A stretch of 64,000 nucleotides of DNA from Mycobacterium bourgelatii (GCF_010723575.1 NZ_BLKZ01000001.1:5332001-5396000); one strand, 5' to 3'; positions 17,701 to 28,747 are shown, counted from the stretch's first letter. A program made the numbers and translations. The notes: generated by a model from the letters alone, not told the origin.

Positions 17701-18450
17701 TCAATGGCCCCTTAATAAATAGGTATCCATGATCCAGCCGTGGCGAGTACGCGCCTCGGTACGCAACGCCTCGATGCGAGCTCCGACCTCACCGACCTTG
17801 CCCGCAACCAGTAGTTCCTTGTCCGTGCCCAGATAGGCGCCCCACCAGATCCTGGTGTCGGGCGGGCAGGTGAGAAACGAGCAGTTGGCATCGAGCATCA
17901 CCACCGCCGAACCGGATAGCCCCGTTTCGCGTAGCTGCCTTCCGGTTGTGAGCAGGACCGGTTCGCCGACTTCGTTGAGCGGTATGCGATGCCGAGCCGT
18001 CAATGCCTGCACCGCGGTGATGCCGGGAATCACGTCATAGCTGAAGTCGACGTCGGGTACCGCGGACCCGATGGCGTCGAGAATGCGCAGCGTGCTGTCG
18101 TACAGCGAGGGGTCCCCCCAGGCCAGGAATGCGCCGACGCCGTCGGGACCCAGTTCGTCGCGGATGGCCGCCGCCCAGATCCGGGCGCGTTCGGCGTGCC
18201 AGTCGGCGACGGCCTCGCGGTAGTCGCCGTCTTTGGCGCGTGGCGGATCGGCTAGTTCGACAAACCGATATCCGGGCGCGCGAATGAACCGCGCGCAGAT
18301 CTCCCGCCGCAGGCCCACCAGGTCGCTCTTGGTCTCGCCCTTGTCCATAGCGAAGAACACCTGGGTGTCGTTCAGCGCGTCGATCGCCTGGACCGTCATG
18401 TAGTCGGGATCGCCCGCACCGATGCCGATGACGTGGATGTGCCGGCTCAC
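17701..18450 (-). CDS. cobF: Precorrin-6A synthase (deacetylating)
   Basis: Cobalamin pathway enzyme of the aerobic route that methylates C1 of precorrin-5 with loss of acetate. The 249-residue tetrapyrrole methylase fold begins IHVIGIGAGDPDYMTVQA, followed by FLAWGDPSLYDST (the SAM-binding GDP loop) and YDVIPGITAVQAL. The GTG at 18450 gives MSRHIHVIG, as in CobF proteins; an upstream ATG at 18477 adds nine residues. The gene sits alone, away from other cob genes, between a PE gene and the AurF gene. From memory, cobF is missing in the M. tuberculosis complex, where its loss also trimmed the neighbouring genes, so its presence here suggests a complete B12 pathway in this species. Confidence 0.93.
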   Translation of the reverse strand: MSRHIHVIGIGAGDPDYMTVQAIDALNDTQVFFAMDKGETKSDLVGLRREICARFIRAPGYRFVELADPPRAKDGDYREAVADWHAERARIWAAAIRDELGPDGVGAFLAWGDPSLYDSTLRILDAIGSAVPDVDFSYDVIPGITAVQALTARHRIPLNEVGEPVLLTTGRQLRETGLSGSAVVMLDANCSFLTCPPDTRIWWGAYLGTDKELLVAGKVGEVGARIEALRTEARTRHGWIMDTYLLRGH

Positions 18451-18552
18451 CGTGCCAGTCAATCGAATTGAGACCACGAGGATCTAGTCGGGACCGCAAG
18501 TACCCGGTACCATGGGTACCGTCTGAACCTCCCAATGAAGGGATGCCCAGCG

Positions 18553-19458
18553 ATGACCACAGCGGTAAAGCCGGACAGGCCGAGTCGTGAGGAGTTCTCG
18601 GAGCGTCTGCTCAAAGGCTCGGTCAAGAAGTCTTACGAGCCCATCGTCGACATCGACTGGGATGCACCGCTGGACCCGGACAAGTTCTACTTGCCACCCA
18701 AGCTGGTCTCGCTGTACGGCACCCCGATGTGGGACGAGATGACGCGCGAGCAACAGATCGAGTTGTCCCGCCAGGAACTGGTCAACACGCTGTCGGCGGG
18801 GATCTGGTTCGAGAACATGCTCAACCAGTCGCTGCTGCGCACCATCCTGCATGAGGACCCGACCAGCCGAACGACTCACTACAAGCTGACCGAACTCGGG
18901 GACGAGACCCGCCACATGGTCATGTTCGGCAAGGCGATCGAGCGCATCGGCGCCAAGCCCGTCCGGCCGCGCCGGTCGCACCGCTGGGTCATCAACGCGC
19001 TCCCCCTGGCGTTCCAGCGGGGTTCAATGCTGTGGGTGGCGGCGTTGATCGGCGAGGAGATCTTCGACTCGCTCCAGCGGCAGATGATGGACGACCCGGA
19101 ATTGCAGCCAATCATCCAGCGGCTCATGCGAATTCACGTCACCGAGGAAGCCCGCCACATCCAGTTCGCCCGGGACGGCGCACGCAAGCGAGTGGCCGAA
19201 ATGCCCCGACTGAACCGGTGGTTCATGGCCAACATCAATGGGCTGGGCGGTTACTTCTTCAACTATCTGTTCAGCAACCCGATCCCGTACGCGCGCGCAG
19301 GACTCGACCCCAAACGGGCGCGGCGGGTCGCGCGCAGCAGCCCACACCGTCGCGAGATTCAGATCGCCGGCTTCGCCCCATTGGCAGCGTTCTTGGAAGA
19401 GGTGGGCCTGATGGGGCCGATCGCGCGCCGCGGTTGGAAGCGCAGCAGATTTCTGTGA
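18553..19458 (+). CDS. AurF-family diiron oxygenase
   Basis: Cytosolic diiron protein of the p-aminobenzoate N-oxygenase (AurF) family; the substrate here is unknown. The 301-residue chain shows the expected carboxylate and histidine ligands: ELVNTLSAGIWFENML, GDETRHMVMFGKAIER, IGEEIFDSLQRQM and HVTEEARHIQFARDGARK. The ATG at 18553 is chosen after the AAGGGATG ribosome-site region; six extra residues from 18535 are unlikely. Its stop overlaps the start of the flavoprotein gene by 4 bp (GTGA), so the two are translationally coupled and probably act together. Confidence 0.88.
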   Translation: MTTAVKPDRPSREEFSERLLKGSVKKSYEPIVDIDWDAPLDPDKFYLPPKLVSLYGTPMWDEMTREQQIELSRQELVNTLSAGIWFENMLNQSLLRTILHEDPTSRTTHYKLTELGDETRHMVMFGKAIERIGAKPVRPRRSHRWVINALPLAFQRGSMLWVAALIGEEIFDSLQRQMMDDPELQPIIQRLMRIHVTEEARHIQFARDGARKRVAEMPRLNRWFMANINGLGGYFFNYLFSNPIPYARAGLDPKRARRVARSSPHRREIQIAGFAPLAAFLEEVGLMGPIARRGWKRSRFL

Positions 19459-20669
19459 CCCGACCGCCCGTGCCGCACGAGTCGCATCACCACGTCGTCA
19501 TAGCCAGCACGGAAGGTCACCGGGTCCAAGACGCGCTCCGGGCTGCCGGCATCACCGACTGCCTGGTTCTGGACGACCCCATCGAAAGCTCCGTCTTTGA
19601 CGACGCGACCGACACGTGGGTGTTGTGCACGGGCGGCGACGACGCCCGCCGGGCCGACGTCGTGATCACCGACCGGCACGGGTTCCTCCCGTGGATACCG
19701 GACATCCCCGGCCGCGGTGAGTTCGCCGGCGAGTCGTTTCATGCTGCGGCATGGGACTCCGCGTTCGATCCGGCAGGCAAGCACATCGCGGTGGTCGGAA
19801 CCGACTCTGCGGCAGGGCATTACATCGGCGCGCTGCTCGAATCGGCCCGATTGGTGACAGCTTTCGCCGTACCGCCCCGCCGTTTTATCACCGAACTGCT
19901 GCTGCCCAGGACCCGCGCGCTGCGCTGGCTGTTCCGACGCATACCCGTCCGCCCGGAGCGCCCTGCCGTTCGGCAGGTGATGTCGGCGATCGCGTCGGTG
20001 ACGCCGTCGGGCATCCGCACCAGCGACGGCGTCGAGCATCGGGCCGACGTGATCATCTACGGCACCGGCTACACGGTCGCCGCCGACCACACGCTGGTGG
20101 GCTCCCGTGGACTGTGCATCCAGCAAGCCTGGGCCGACGGGATGGAGCCATTCCTCGGCGTGGCCGTGCACGGCTTTCCCAACTACTTCTTCCTCACCGG
20201 CCCCGGCATCGACGCACAGATCAAGTACGTCGTCAGATGTCTGCAGCACATGACGCGCATGGCCAGTCCCCGCATCGAAGTGCGCCGCAGCAGCCAACAG
20301 GTTTTCAACGAGCGCGCCCAGCTCACGCCGGCGCAGCCGCTGCCGGTGGCGTCCGCCTTCGACCTGTCGTCCAGTGCGCCGGAGCGCGAGGACGACGTCT
20401 ACGACGGCACCGCCACGCTGCAGATCGCCGATACCCGCTGCGAGGTGCACGTCCGACTCGCCGGCCGCCTGGATCCCCTCGACGGCAGGTACCACTGGCA
20501 AGGAACGGTCCTCGACCGACTGCCGTCGGAAACCCTCCGACAGGCACGGGCCGGCACGCTGTCCGTTGGTGCGCACAGCGCACCCGCACGAATCACCGAG
20601 GAAACGCCGTGGGGAACGCACTCGGTGGCCGGAGTCGGCGCACCGCCGTTCGCGTCGCCGACAGGCTGA
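19455..20669 (+). CDS. Flavin monooxygenase-like protein with C-terminal DUF4873 domain (Rv0943c-like)
   Basis: 404 residues starting at a GTG that overlaps the AurF stop. The middle resembles the NADPH-binding and hinge parts of Baeyer-Villiger/FMO-type monooxygenases (HIAVVGTDSAAGHYIGALLE; then VIIYGTGYTVAADH and FPNYFFLTGPG). The usual first FAD-binding GxGxxG at the N-terminus is absent or very degenerate (VIASTEGHRVQDALRAAG). The last 120 residues (from about DDVYDGTATLQIADTRCEVH) fit DUF4873. From memory, Rv0943c in M. tuberculosis is the shorter relative. It may act as the reductase or partner of the AurF oxygenase, or bind a nucleotide without full catalysis. Confidence 0.78.
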   Translation: MTRPPVPHESHHHVVIASTEGHRVQDALRAAGITDCLVLDDPIESSVFDDATDTWVLCTGGDDARRADVVITDRHGFLPWIPDIPGRGEFAGESFHAAAWDSAFDPAGKHIAVVGTDSAAGHYIGALLESARLVTAFAVPPRRFITELLLPRTRALRWLFRRIPVRPERPAVRQVMSAIASVTPSGIRTSDGVEHRADVIIYGTGYTVAADHTLVGSRGLCIQQAWADGMEPFLGVAVHGFPNYFFLTGPGIDAQIKYVVRCLQHMTRMASPRIEVRRSSQQVFNERAQLTPAQPLPVASAFDLSSSAPEREDDVYDGTATLQIADTRCEVHVRLAGRLDPLDGRYHWQGTVLDRLPSETLRQARAGTLSVGAHSAPARITEETPWGTHSVAGVGAPPFASPTG

Positions 20670-20736
20670 ATTGGTGACATTGCGTCCGCGGAAATCCGGT
20701 TAGGCTGGGTACACCCAGAAACTGGAGGTTGGCCGC

Positions 20737-20871
20737 ATGCGCGATTTGGGTAACCACCTTGGGTCACGCTTGCCGCGGCTAAACGACGAGACCGAACAGC
20801 ATCCTCAACCAATTGGCGGGGCAGAGTTTCGAGGAGCAGAAGATGGGACCGGACGAACGGGCGTCGTTTAG
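20737..20871 (+). CDS. Possible small protein, 44 residues
   Basis: A short ORF (MRDLGNHLGSRLPRLNDETE...) preceded by GGAGG 8 nt before its ATG. It overlaps another short reading in a different frame (20843-20926, MGPDERASFRTYHRVTV..., with GAGGAG 6 nt upstream) whose stop overlaps the next gene's ATG. One of the two, or a frameshifted fusion, may be a small protein leading into the STAS-ATPase gene. I recognise no family. Confidence 0.25.
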   Translation: MRDLGNHLGSRLPRLNDETEQHPQPIGGAEFRGAEDGTGRTGVV

Positions 20872-20922
20872 GACGTACCACCGCGTGACGGTGGCGTATC
20901 GAGACTCGAGGCGCTGGTCCCA

Positions 20923-21693
20923 ATGAGCGCCCCACAGGCCGCCGCCTCTCCTACCCCGTTGAATATTGCGCAGCGGAGTGAACAGTCGGCGGTGATTCTG
21001 ACGGTCGACGGCGTGCTGGACGCCGGCAACTCCGGGGAGCTCCGCGACAGCATCACGAAGGCCACGTTCGACGAACCGTTCGGGGTCGTCGTGGACGTCA
21101 GCGGCCTTGAGGTGCCCGGCGAGGATGCGTGGTCGATCCTGCTCAGCGCCCGCTGGCAATTCGAGACGCGGCCAGAAGTTCCCATCGTGTTGGTCTGCGA
21201 AAACCGCGCCGCCCGCGAGGCGATCACCCGCAGCGGAGTGGCCCGGTTCATGCCGGTTTTTCCGACCGACAAAGGGGCGCTGAAGGCCGTCACCAAGCTG
21301 ACGCGCCGCAAGGTCCACCGCGGCGAGGCCAAACTGCCCGCCAACCTGACCAGCCTGCGCGAGTCGCGGAAGCTGGTTCGCGAATGGCTCACCAGCTGGT
21401 CGAAGCCGGGGTTGGTTCCGGTTGCCCTGGTGGTGGTCAACGTGTTCATCGAGAACGTCCTCGAGCACACCAACAGCGACCCGGTGCTGCGGCTTGAGGT
21501 CGACGGCCCGACCGCGACCATCGCGATCTCCGACACGAGCAGTGCCCAGGCCGTGCGCCTGGCGTCGCCCCCGAAGGGCATCGACGTATCCGGCCTGGCG
21601 ATCGTCGACGCGTTGTCGCGCGCCTGGGGCTGCGTGCCCACGTCGTCCGGCAAGACTGTTTGGGCGATCATCGGGCCCGAGAACCAGCTGTAA
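20923..21693 (+). CDS. STAS domain fused to anti-sigma-type ATPase domain (Rv0941c-like)
   Basis: 256 residues. The N-terminal 110 look like a STAS (anti-anti-sigma) domain: ILTVDGVLDAGNSGELRDSI, then VVVDVSGLEV. The C-terminal part resembles an RsbW-like HATPase: VALVVVNVFIENVLEHTNSD carries the N-box, and GIDVSGLAIVDALSRAWGC and SGKTVWAII close the fold. Carrying antagonist and kinase-like parts in one chain suggests a self-contained partner-switch element of stress sigma control, though no sigma gene is adjacent. The canonical phosphorylatable Ser of STAS proteins is replaced by the stretch VPGEDAWSILL. From memory, the M. tuberculosis orthologue is Rv0941c. Confidence 0.78.
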   Translation: MSAPQAAASPTPLNIAQRSEQSAVILTVDGVLDAGNSGELRDSITKATFDEPFGVVVDVSGLEVPGEDAWSILLSARWQFETRPEVPIVLVCENRAAREAITRSGVARFMPVFPTDKGALKAVTKLTRRKVHRGEAKLPANLTSLRESRKLVREWLTSWSKPGLVPVALVVVNVFIENVLEHTNSDPVLRLEVDGPTATIAISDTSSAQAVRLASPPKGIDVSGLAIVDALSRAWGCVPTSSGKTVWAIIGPENQL

Positions 21694-21726
21694 ATCTGCC
21701 GTCCAACAGGTTTTACTGTTGGTGCC

Positions 21727-22596
21727 GTGCGATTCAGCTACGCGGAGTCATTAACCGACCCGAGCTTCTATATTCCGTTGGCCAAAGCCGCCGAGGCGGC
21801 CGGATATCACAGCATGACGATTGCCGACAGCCTCGCCTACCCATTCGAGTCGGACGCGAAATATCCGTATACGCCCGACGGCAGCCGCGAATTCCTCGAC
21901 GGCAAGGAGATCGTCGAGGCCTTCGTCCTGGCGGCGGCGCTGGGCGCGGTGACGACGACGCTGCGACTTAACTTCTTCGTGCTGAAGCTGCCCGTCCGGC
22001 ATCCGGCGCTGACCGCCAAGCAGGCGGGTTCGCTGGCCGCACTGACCGGCAACCGATTGGGACTCGGCGTCGGCACCAGCCCCTGGCCAGAGGACTACGA
22101 GCTGATGGGAGTCCCGTTTGCCAAGCGCGGCAAACGGATTGACGAATGCATCGAGATCGTGCAGGGACTGACCACCGGCGAGTACTTCGAATTCCACGGA
22201 GAGTTCTACGACATCCCGAAGACCAAGATGAGCCCGGCGCCTACCGAGCCGATCCCGATCCTCGTCGGCGGCCACGCCGATGCCGCGTTACGACGCGCGG
22301 CGCGCCTGGACGGCTGGATGCATGGCGGCGGCACCGATCCCGAGGAACTCGACCGACTCATCGCCCGGGTCAAGCAATTTCGCGAAGAGTCGGGCAAGAG
22401 CGGTCCGTTCGAGATTCACGTCATCTCGATGGACGCCTACACTCCGGACGGCATCAAGCGCCTCGAGGACAAGGGCGTCACCGACGTCATCGTGGGCTTC
22501 CGCATGCCCTACATCAAGGGTCCCGACACCGAGCCGCTGGAGTCCAAGATTCGTCACCTCGAGCGGTACGCCGACAAGGTGATGTCGAAAGTCTAA
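21727..22596 (+). CDS. LLM-class F420-dependent oxidoreductase (Rv0940c-like)
   Basis: A 289-residue TIM-barrel oxidoreductase of the luciferase-like family. RFSYAESLTDPSFYIPLAKA and LRLNFFVLKLPVRHPALTAKQ fit the N-terminal half; RLGLGVGTSPWPEDYELMGV is the cofactor-binding core; PIPILVGGHADAALRRAARL is the usual late motif. Mycobacterial members mostly use F420, but the cofactor and substrate are inferred. The GTG start at 21727 has a TACTGT box 7 nt upstream, consistent with a leaderless transcript. It is convergent with the enoyl-CoA hydratase gene (14-bp gap). Confidence 0.9.
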   Translation: MRFSYAESLTDPSFYIPLAKAAEAAGYHSMTIADSLAYPFESDAKYPYTPDGSREFLDGKEIVEAFVLAAALGAVTTTLRLNFFVLKLPVRHPALTAKQAGSLAALTGNRLGLGVGTSPWPEDYELMGVPFAKRGKRIDECIEIVQGLTTGEYFEFHGEFYDIPKTKMSPAPTEPIPILVGGHADAALRRAARLDGWMHGGGTDPEELDRLIARVKQFREESGKSGPFEIHVISMDAYTPDGIKRLEDKGVTDVIVGFRMPYIKGPDTEPLESKIRHLERYADKVMSKV

Positions 22597-22610
22597 GCGC
22601 GACACCGACG

Positions 22611-23417
22611 CTACATGGGATCCCAGTTAGGCGCGCGCTTCTCCTGGTGTGCCTTGGCGGCCTCGGCGGGATTGTTGGTGAACCCGGTCAGTATCTGAGT
22701 CCGGTTCTCGATCTCGATGGCGTGCCGCAGGCTGGGCGCATCCAGTGCCGCGTTGAGGCCGATCTTGGTCTGCCACACACCGAATGCGTTGTTGGCGGCG
22801 ATCTCTCGGGCCTTGGCCAGAGCCGCCGTCATCAGGTCGTCAGGTGCCACCACTTCGTGGACCAGCTTGATGCGGTAGGCCTCGGCGGCGTCGATGATGC
22901 GCCCGGTGAGCATGAGTTCGCGGGCCACCCCGGCGCCGACGATCTTAGGCAGCAGGTAACTGGTGCCCATGTCCATCGAGGAGAAGCCGGCCTTGATGAA
23001 CACCGCCCCGAACCGGGCCTGCTCGGAGGCGATCCGGATGTCGGAGTGCAGTGCGAAGGCGAGGCCGCCCCCGACGGCGACGCCGTTGACCGCGGCGATC
23101 ACCGGTATCGGGAGTTCGTAGAGACGCAAGTACAGGTTGGCCAGTCGGACCTGGGCGTCATAGCTGACCTTGAACGCCGGGGTGGTCGGCTTGGCCTTGG
23201 TCCACTCCTGGCCGGTGCCACTCAAATCGGCGCCGGCACAGAAACCGCGGCCGGTTCCGGTCAGGATCGCCACGCGGTAATCGCCGCTGCCGAGCGCATC
23301 CAGCGCCTCGTCCACGCCGTCGATCAGCGATCCGTCGATGGCGTTCAGCCGCTCGGGCCGATTCAACGTCACGCAGGCGATGTTGTCCTCAAGTGCTTCA
23401 AATTCCACTGCAGGCAT
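22611..23417 (-). CDS. Enoyl-CoA hydratase/isomerase family protein
   Basis: A 268-residue crotonase-fold enzyme, probably in fatty acid or related acyl-CoA breakdown. Oxyanion-hole segments are ILTGTGRGFCAGADLSG (about residues 49-65) and AVNGVAVGGGLAFALHSDIR. The active-site helix reads AGFSSMDMGTSYLLPKIVG, where many hydratases have Glu residues, so the exact chemistry is uncertain. The ATG at 23417 gives MPAVEFEALEDN and has TACCGT 6 nt upstream (leaderless). It is divergent from the methyltransferase gene. From memory, this gene and the methyltransferase are not at this place in H37Rv. Confidence 0.88.
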   Translation of the reverse strand: MPAVEFEALEDNIACVTLNRPERLNAIDGSLIDGVDEALDALGSGDYRVAILTGTGRGFCAGADLSGTGQEWTKAKPTTPAFKVSYDAQVRLANLYLRLYELPIPVIAAVNGVAVGGGLAFALHSDIRIASEQARFGAVFIKAGFSSMDMGTSYLLPKIVGAGVARELMLTGRIIDAAEAYRIKLVHEVVAPDDLMTAALAKAREIAANNAFGVWQTKIGLNAALDAPSLRHAIEIENRTQILTGFTNNPAEAAKAHQEKRAPNWDPM

Positions 23418-23423
23418 ATCCGC

Positions 23424-23429
23424 ACGGTA
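23424..23429 (-). promoter_or_regulatory. -10 element of a leaderless enoyl-CoA hydratase transcript
   Basis: TACCGT on the minus strand ends 6 nt before the ATG at 23417. Confidence 0.45.
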
Positions 23430-23497
23430 GCGACTCAGCAAATGGCAAGGAACGCTGCCTATCGTGGAGCGGACGACCCGACGGCAAGGGAGCATCA

Positions 23498-24415
23498 ATG
23501 ACACGGACCGATGACGACACCTGGGACCTCGCCAGCAGCGTGGGAGCCACCGCCACCATGGTGGCCGCAGCCCGGGCGGCGGCAAGCAGGCATCCGGACC
23601 GCGTCATCAACGACCCGTTCGCCGAGCCGCTGGTGCGCGCCGTCGGACTGGATCTGTTCACCCGGCTCGCCGCCGGCGAACTGGACGCCGTCGACCGCGA
23701 CGGAAAGCTGGGCTTCCCGCGGATGATCGACACGTTCGCCGCCCGCGCCGTGTTCTTCGACCAGTATTTCGCCGACGCCGGCAACGCCGGGCTCAAGCAA
23801 GTGGTCATCCTGGCCTCCGGGCTGGATTCTCGGCCCTATCGGTTGTCGTGGCCCGCAGGGACGACGGTGTACGAGCTTGATCAGCCCGAGGTGCTCGAGT
23901 TCAAGGCGGCGACGGTGTCGAAACTGGGCGCTGTCTCCAACGCCGAGCACCGCAGCTTGCCGATCGATCTGCGCGACGACTGGCCGGCGGCGCTGCGGAA
24001 GGCGGGCTTCGATCCCGGCGAGCCCACCGCGTGGCTTGCCGAAGGACTGCTCATCGGGTGGCTGCCGCCCGAGGCCGAGGTCCAGATGCTCGACAACATC
24101 GTCTCGCTCAGCGCGCCGGCCAGTCGGCTTGGCGCCGACTATGGACAGGTCGCGGGCCTGACCGAGGAGACCCAAAAGCAGGCGCAGGTCATGGGCGAAC
24201 GCTGGCGAGACCTCGGCCTGGAGCTCGATGTAGCCACCCTCACTTATCCGGGTGAACACATCGACGTTGCCGCACATCTGCGGTCGCGCGGGTGGCACAC
24301 CACCACGTCGGACCTCGCCGAGCTCTTCGACGCCGCCAAGCTGCCTCCGCTTGGCGACGCCGCACAGCACATCCCCGGCAACTCGATATTCTTCGTCCGC
24401 GCTTCGGCGCCCTAA
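23498..24415 (+). CDS. Class I SAM-dependent methyltransferase (TIGR00027/LCM family)
   Basis: 305 residues of the mycobacterial putative SAM-dependent methyltransferase family related to leucine carboxyl methyltransferases. N-terminal INDPFAEPLVRAVGLDLFTR, the SAM loop VVILASGLDSRPYRLSWPAG, the acidic YELDQPEVLEFK, and AWLAEGLLIGWLPPEAEVQM are all characteristic. The substrate is unknown for the family. The start at 23498 is preceded by AAGGGAG; the reading frame upstream is open but lacks a ribosome site and overlaps the hydratase gene. Confidence 0.92.
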   Translation: MTRTDDDTWDLASSVGATATMVAAARAAASRHPDRVINDPFAEPLVRAVGLDLFTRLAAGELDAVDRDGKLGFPRMIDTFAARAVFFDQYFADAGNAGLKQVVILASGLDSRPYRLSWPAGTTVYELDQPEVLEFKAATVSKLGAVSNAEHRSLPIDLRDDWPAALRKAGFDPGEPTAWLAEGLLIGWLPPEAEVQMLDNIVSLSAPASRLGADYGQVAGLTEETQKQAQVMGERWRDLGLELDVATLTYPGEHIDVAAHLRSRGWHTTTSDLAELFDAAKLPPLGDAAQHIPGNSIFFVRASAP

Positions 24416-24416
24416 C

Positions 24417-24495
24417 TGCCCGGCTCGCAGCGACAATCGGCCGCCTTGTCGAAATCGCCTGCTGGCGTTCGGATTTTGTCGCTCCAAGCCGGGCA
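24417..24495. repeat. 20-bp inverted repeat (stem-loop) between convergent genes
   Basis: The left arm (24417-24436) and the reverse complement of the right arm (24476-24495) agree at 18 of 20 positions, around a 39-nt loop. It starts 2 nt after the methyltransferase stop. It is a likely terminator or a palindromic intergenic repeat. Confidence 0.6.
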
Positions 24496-24510
24496 CGAAG
24501 TGTCCCGTCC

Positions 24511-24526
24511 GGCGCCAGCTGGCGCC
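24511..24526. terminator. Perfect 16-bp palindrome GGCGCCAGCTGGCGCC
   Basis: A fully self-complementary sequence 12 nt beyond the stop of the FAH/MBL gene. With the preceding stem-loop it fills the gap between two convergent genes. Confidence 0.4.
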
Positions 24527-24538
24527 GACGACGACCCC

Positions 24539-26469
<1,931 letters not shown>

Positions 26470-26473
<4 letters not shown>

Positions 26474-28737
26474 TCGCGCACCACCTCACTCGGTTTCTTG
26501 TCTGGTCGCAAACCACGCCAACTCGACTGGCGCAGCCGGTTTTCCGGGGTCCACTCGCTGTACCGCACTTCCCCGACCAGCGTCGGCTTGACGTAGGTAA
26601 CTCCCCTTGCCTCGCTTCTCGGAAGTGGCGGGTTGAAGGGCGACTCGTCGGTATGCAACGGCTCCAACGTCTTTTTCAGCTTCGTCAGTTCACGCTCGGT
26701 GAACCCGGTGCCGACCCGGCCGACGAACTGCAGCCCGCCCGGACCGGGGATGCCCATCAACAGCGCGCCGATGCCGCTGCTGCGCCCGCCCTCCCCCGCG
26801 CGCCAGCCGCCGATGACGACTTCTTGGGTGTTCCAGTGCTTGTCCTTCACCCACGAGGCCGAGCGCCGGCCCGGCTGGTAAGTAGAGTCCCGGCGCTTGG
26901 CGATCACGCCCTCCCAGCCGTGCTTGCGGGAATACTCCAGTGCCTCATCTCCAGACCCGGGCAGCAAGTCGGGGACGATGAGATCGCCTGCGTCGCCGAG
27001 GGTTTCCAGCAACTTCCGCCGGTCCTGATACTTCGCCCGCAGCAGCGAGCGGCCGTCGAGGTAGAGCAGGTCGAACGCCCAGAACTCAACGCGGCTACCG
27101 CGGCCCCGGTTCTGCATCTCGCTGAAACTGGGCACACCGGCAGCGTTGAGGACAACGGCCTCGCCGTCCAGCACCACGTGATGGTCGGTGAGTTCGTCGG
27201 CCAGAGACTGCAATTGGGGATACTCGCCGGTGACGTCGCGTCCGCTGCGGGAGCGCAGCCGCACTTTGCCGTGGTCTGCCTCGACCAGCAGTCGATACCC
27301 GTCCCACTTGCCTTCGAACGCCCACTGTCCTGCCTTGAGCCCCGACACCGAACCGTGGGTGGAGAACATCGGAAACAGCGAATCGAAGTCAAAGACCTTC
27401 TGGTCCTTCATCCGGTGCGCCAACCACTGGTCACCCTTGGTCTGAATCAGCGCATACCGCCCGGAGATTCGATTCCCATGCAGGTTGACGATCACCTCGT
27501 CGTCGTTGAACTTCTCGGTGTCGTACGTGCCGGAATCCCAAATGATCACCTTGCCGGCGCCGTACTCCCCTTTGGGTATCTCCCCCTCGAACGTGCCGTA
27601 TTCCAGCGGGTGATCCTCGGTGTGCACCGCCAGGTGGTTGACCGAGGGAGTGTCGGGCAAGTTCTTCGGCACCGCCCACGACACCAGAACGCCGTCGCGT
27701 TCCAACCGGAAGTCGTAGTGCAGCCGGCGGGCATGGTGCTCCTGGATGACAAACGTATTGTCCTTACCCGTAGCCGGTTTCGCGCGAGGCACCGGCTCCG
27801 GAGTCTTCGACGGATCGCGCATGCTGCGGTATTGGGCCAGGCGGTCCGGGCCCGGCACGTCGGCATCCAGCGGCGCCAGCAGATCGCCGTCCCGCGCGAC
27901 GCGGTCCAGCACCTCGTCGTAGGTGAGCTGGCGCAACCCGGGGGCGTCGAGCTCCTCCCAGGTCCGGGGTGCCGCGACCGTCGGATGTTCCCGTCCACGC
28001 AGCGAATACGGCGCGATCGTGGTCTTCGAACCGCTGTTCTGACTCCAGTCCAAGAACACCTTGCCCGCCCGAAGACTCTTGGTCATCGTGGCGGTGACCA
28101 ACTTGGGCATAGACTTTTCCAGTTGTTGCGCAACGCGTTTGGCCAACACCGTGGCGCCTTTACTGCTCACCGGCTCGTCCAGCGGCGCGTAGAGATGAAT
28201 CCCCTTGCTGCCGCTGGTGAGCGGATAGGTCTCCAACCCGATGTCGCCCATCAGCTCCCGCACCGCGCGAGCCACTTCGGACAACTGGCTCATCGTCACA
28301 CCCTCGCCCGGATCCAGATCGAACACCAATCGGGTTGCCGGGCCGGGCTTCAACTCCTGAGCCTTGCTGCGGGTCCATTCGGCGACGAACCGCCACTGCG
28401 GTACATGCACCTCCAGCGCCGCCTGCTGTGCAATCCACGCCAACCCGGCGGGACTGTCGATGATCGGATAGGTGGTCGTCCCCGAGCGGTGCACCACGCT
28501 GGCCCGCGGCAGCCAATCGGGCGCCGATGCGGCCAGCTGCTTCTCGAAGAACGCCTCCTCCTCCACTCCGTTGGGCCACCGCTTACGGGTGGCCGGACGC
28601 CCGGCGATGTGCGGGATCATCACTTCGGCGATCCGGGTGTAGTAGTCGTAAACGTCGCTCTTGGTGGTGCCGGTCGCGGGATATAAGACCTTGTCGGCGT
28701 TGGTCAGCTTCACCCGCTGCTCCTGCGCCGAACTCAT
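26470..28737 (-). CDS. ligD: Multifunctional NHEJ DNA ligase D
   Basis: ATP-dependent non-homologous end-joining enzyme with the mycobacterial domain order polymerase-phosphoesterase-ligase in 755 residues. Polymerase/primase: LVFDLDPGEG with the metal-binding Asp140 and Asp142. Phosphoesterase: IQEHHARRLHYDFRLERDG (about 331-349) and the downstream HTEDHPLEYGTFEG. Ligase: the adenylated Lys477 in FEGKWDGYR, DGEAVV, and the C-terminal WVKDKHWNTQEVVIGGW. The ATG at 28737 begins MSSAQEQRVKLTNADK; further upstream codons would run into the divergent kinase gene. It acts with Ku, encoded 1.3 kb away. Two genes (kinase and CsbD-like) separate them, unlike the adjacent ligD-ku arrangement I recall in M. 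tuberculosis. Confidence 0.97.
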
Positions 28738-28747
28738 ATTGTCAACG

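Noticed and set aside
20701..20712. GGGTAC as a SigF -10 for the STAS-ATPase gene
   Set aside because: No GTTT at 15-17 nt upstream, unlike the clear match at 29723-29749.
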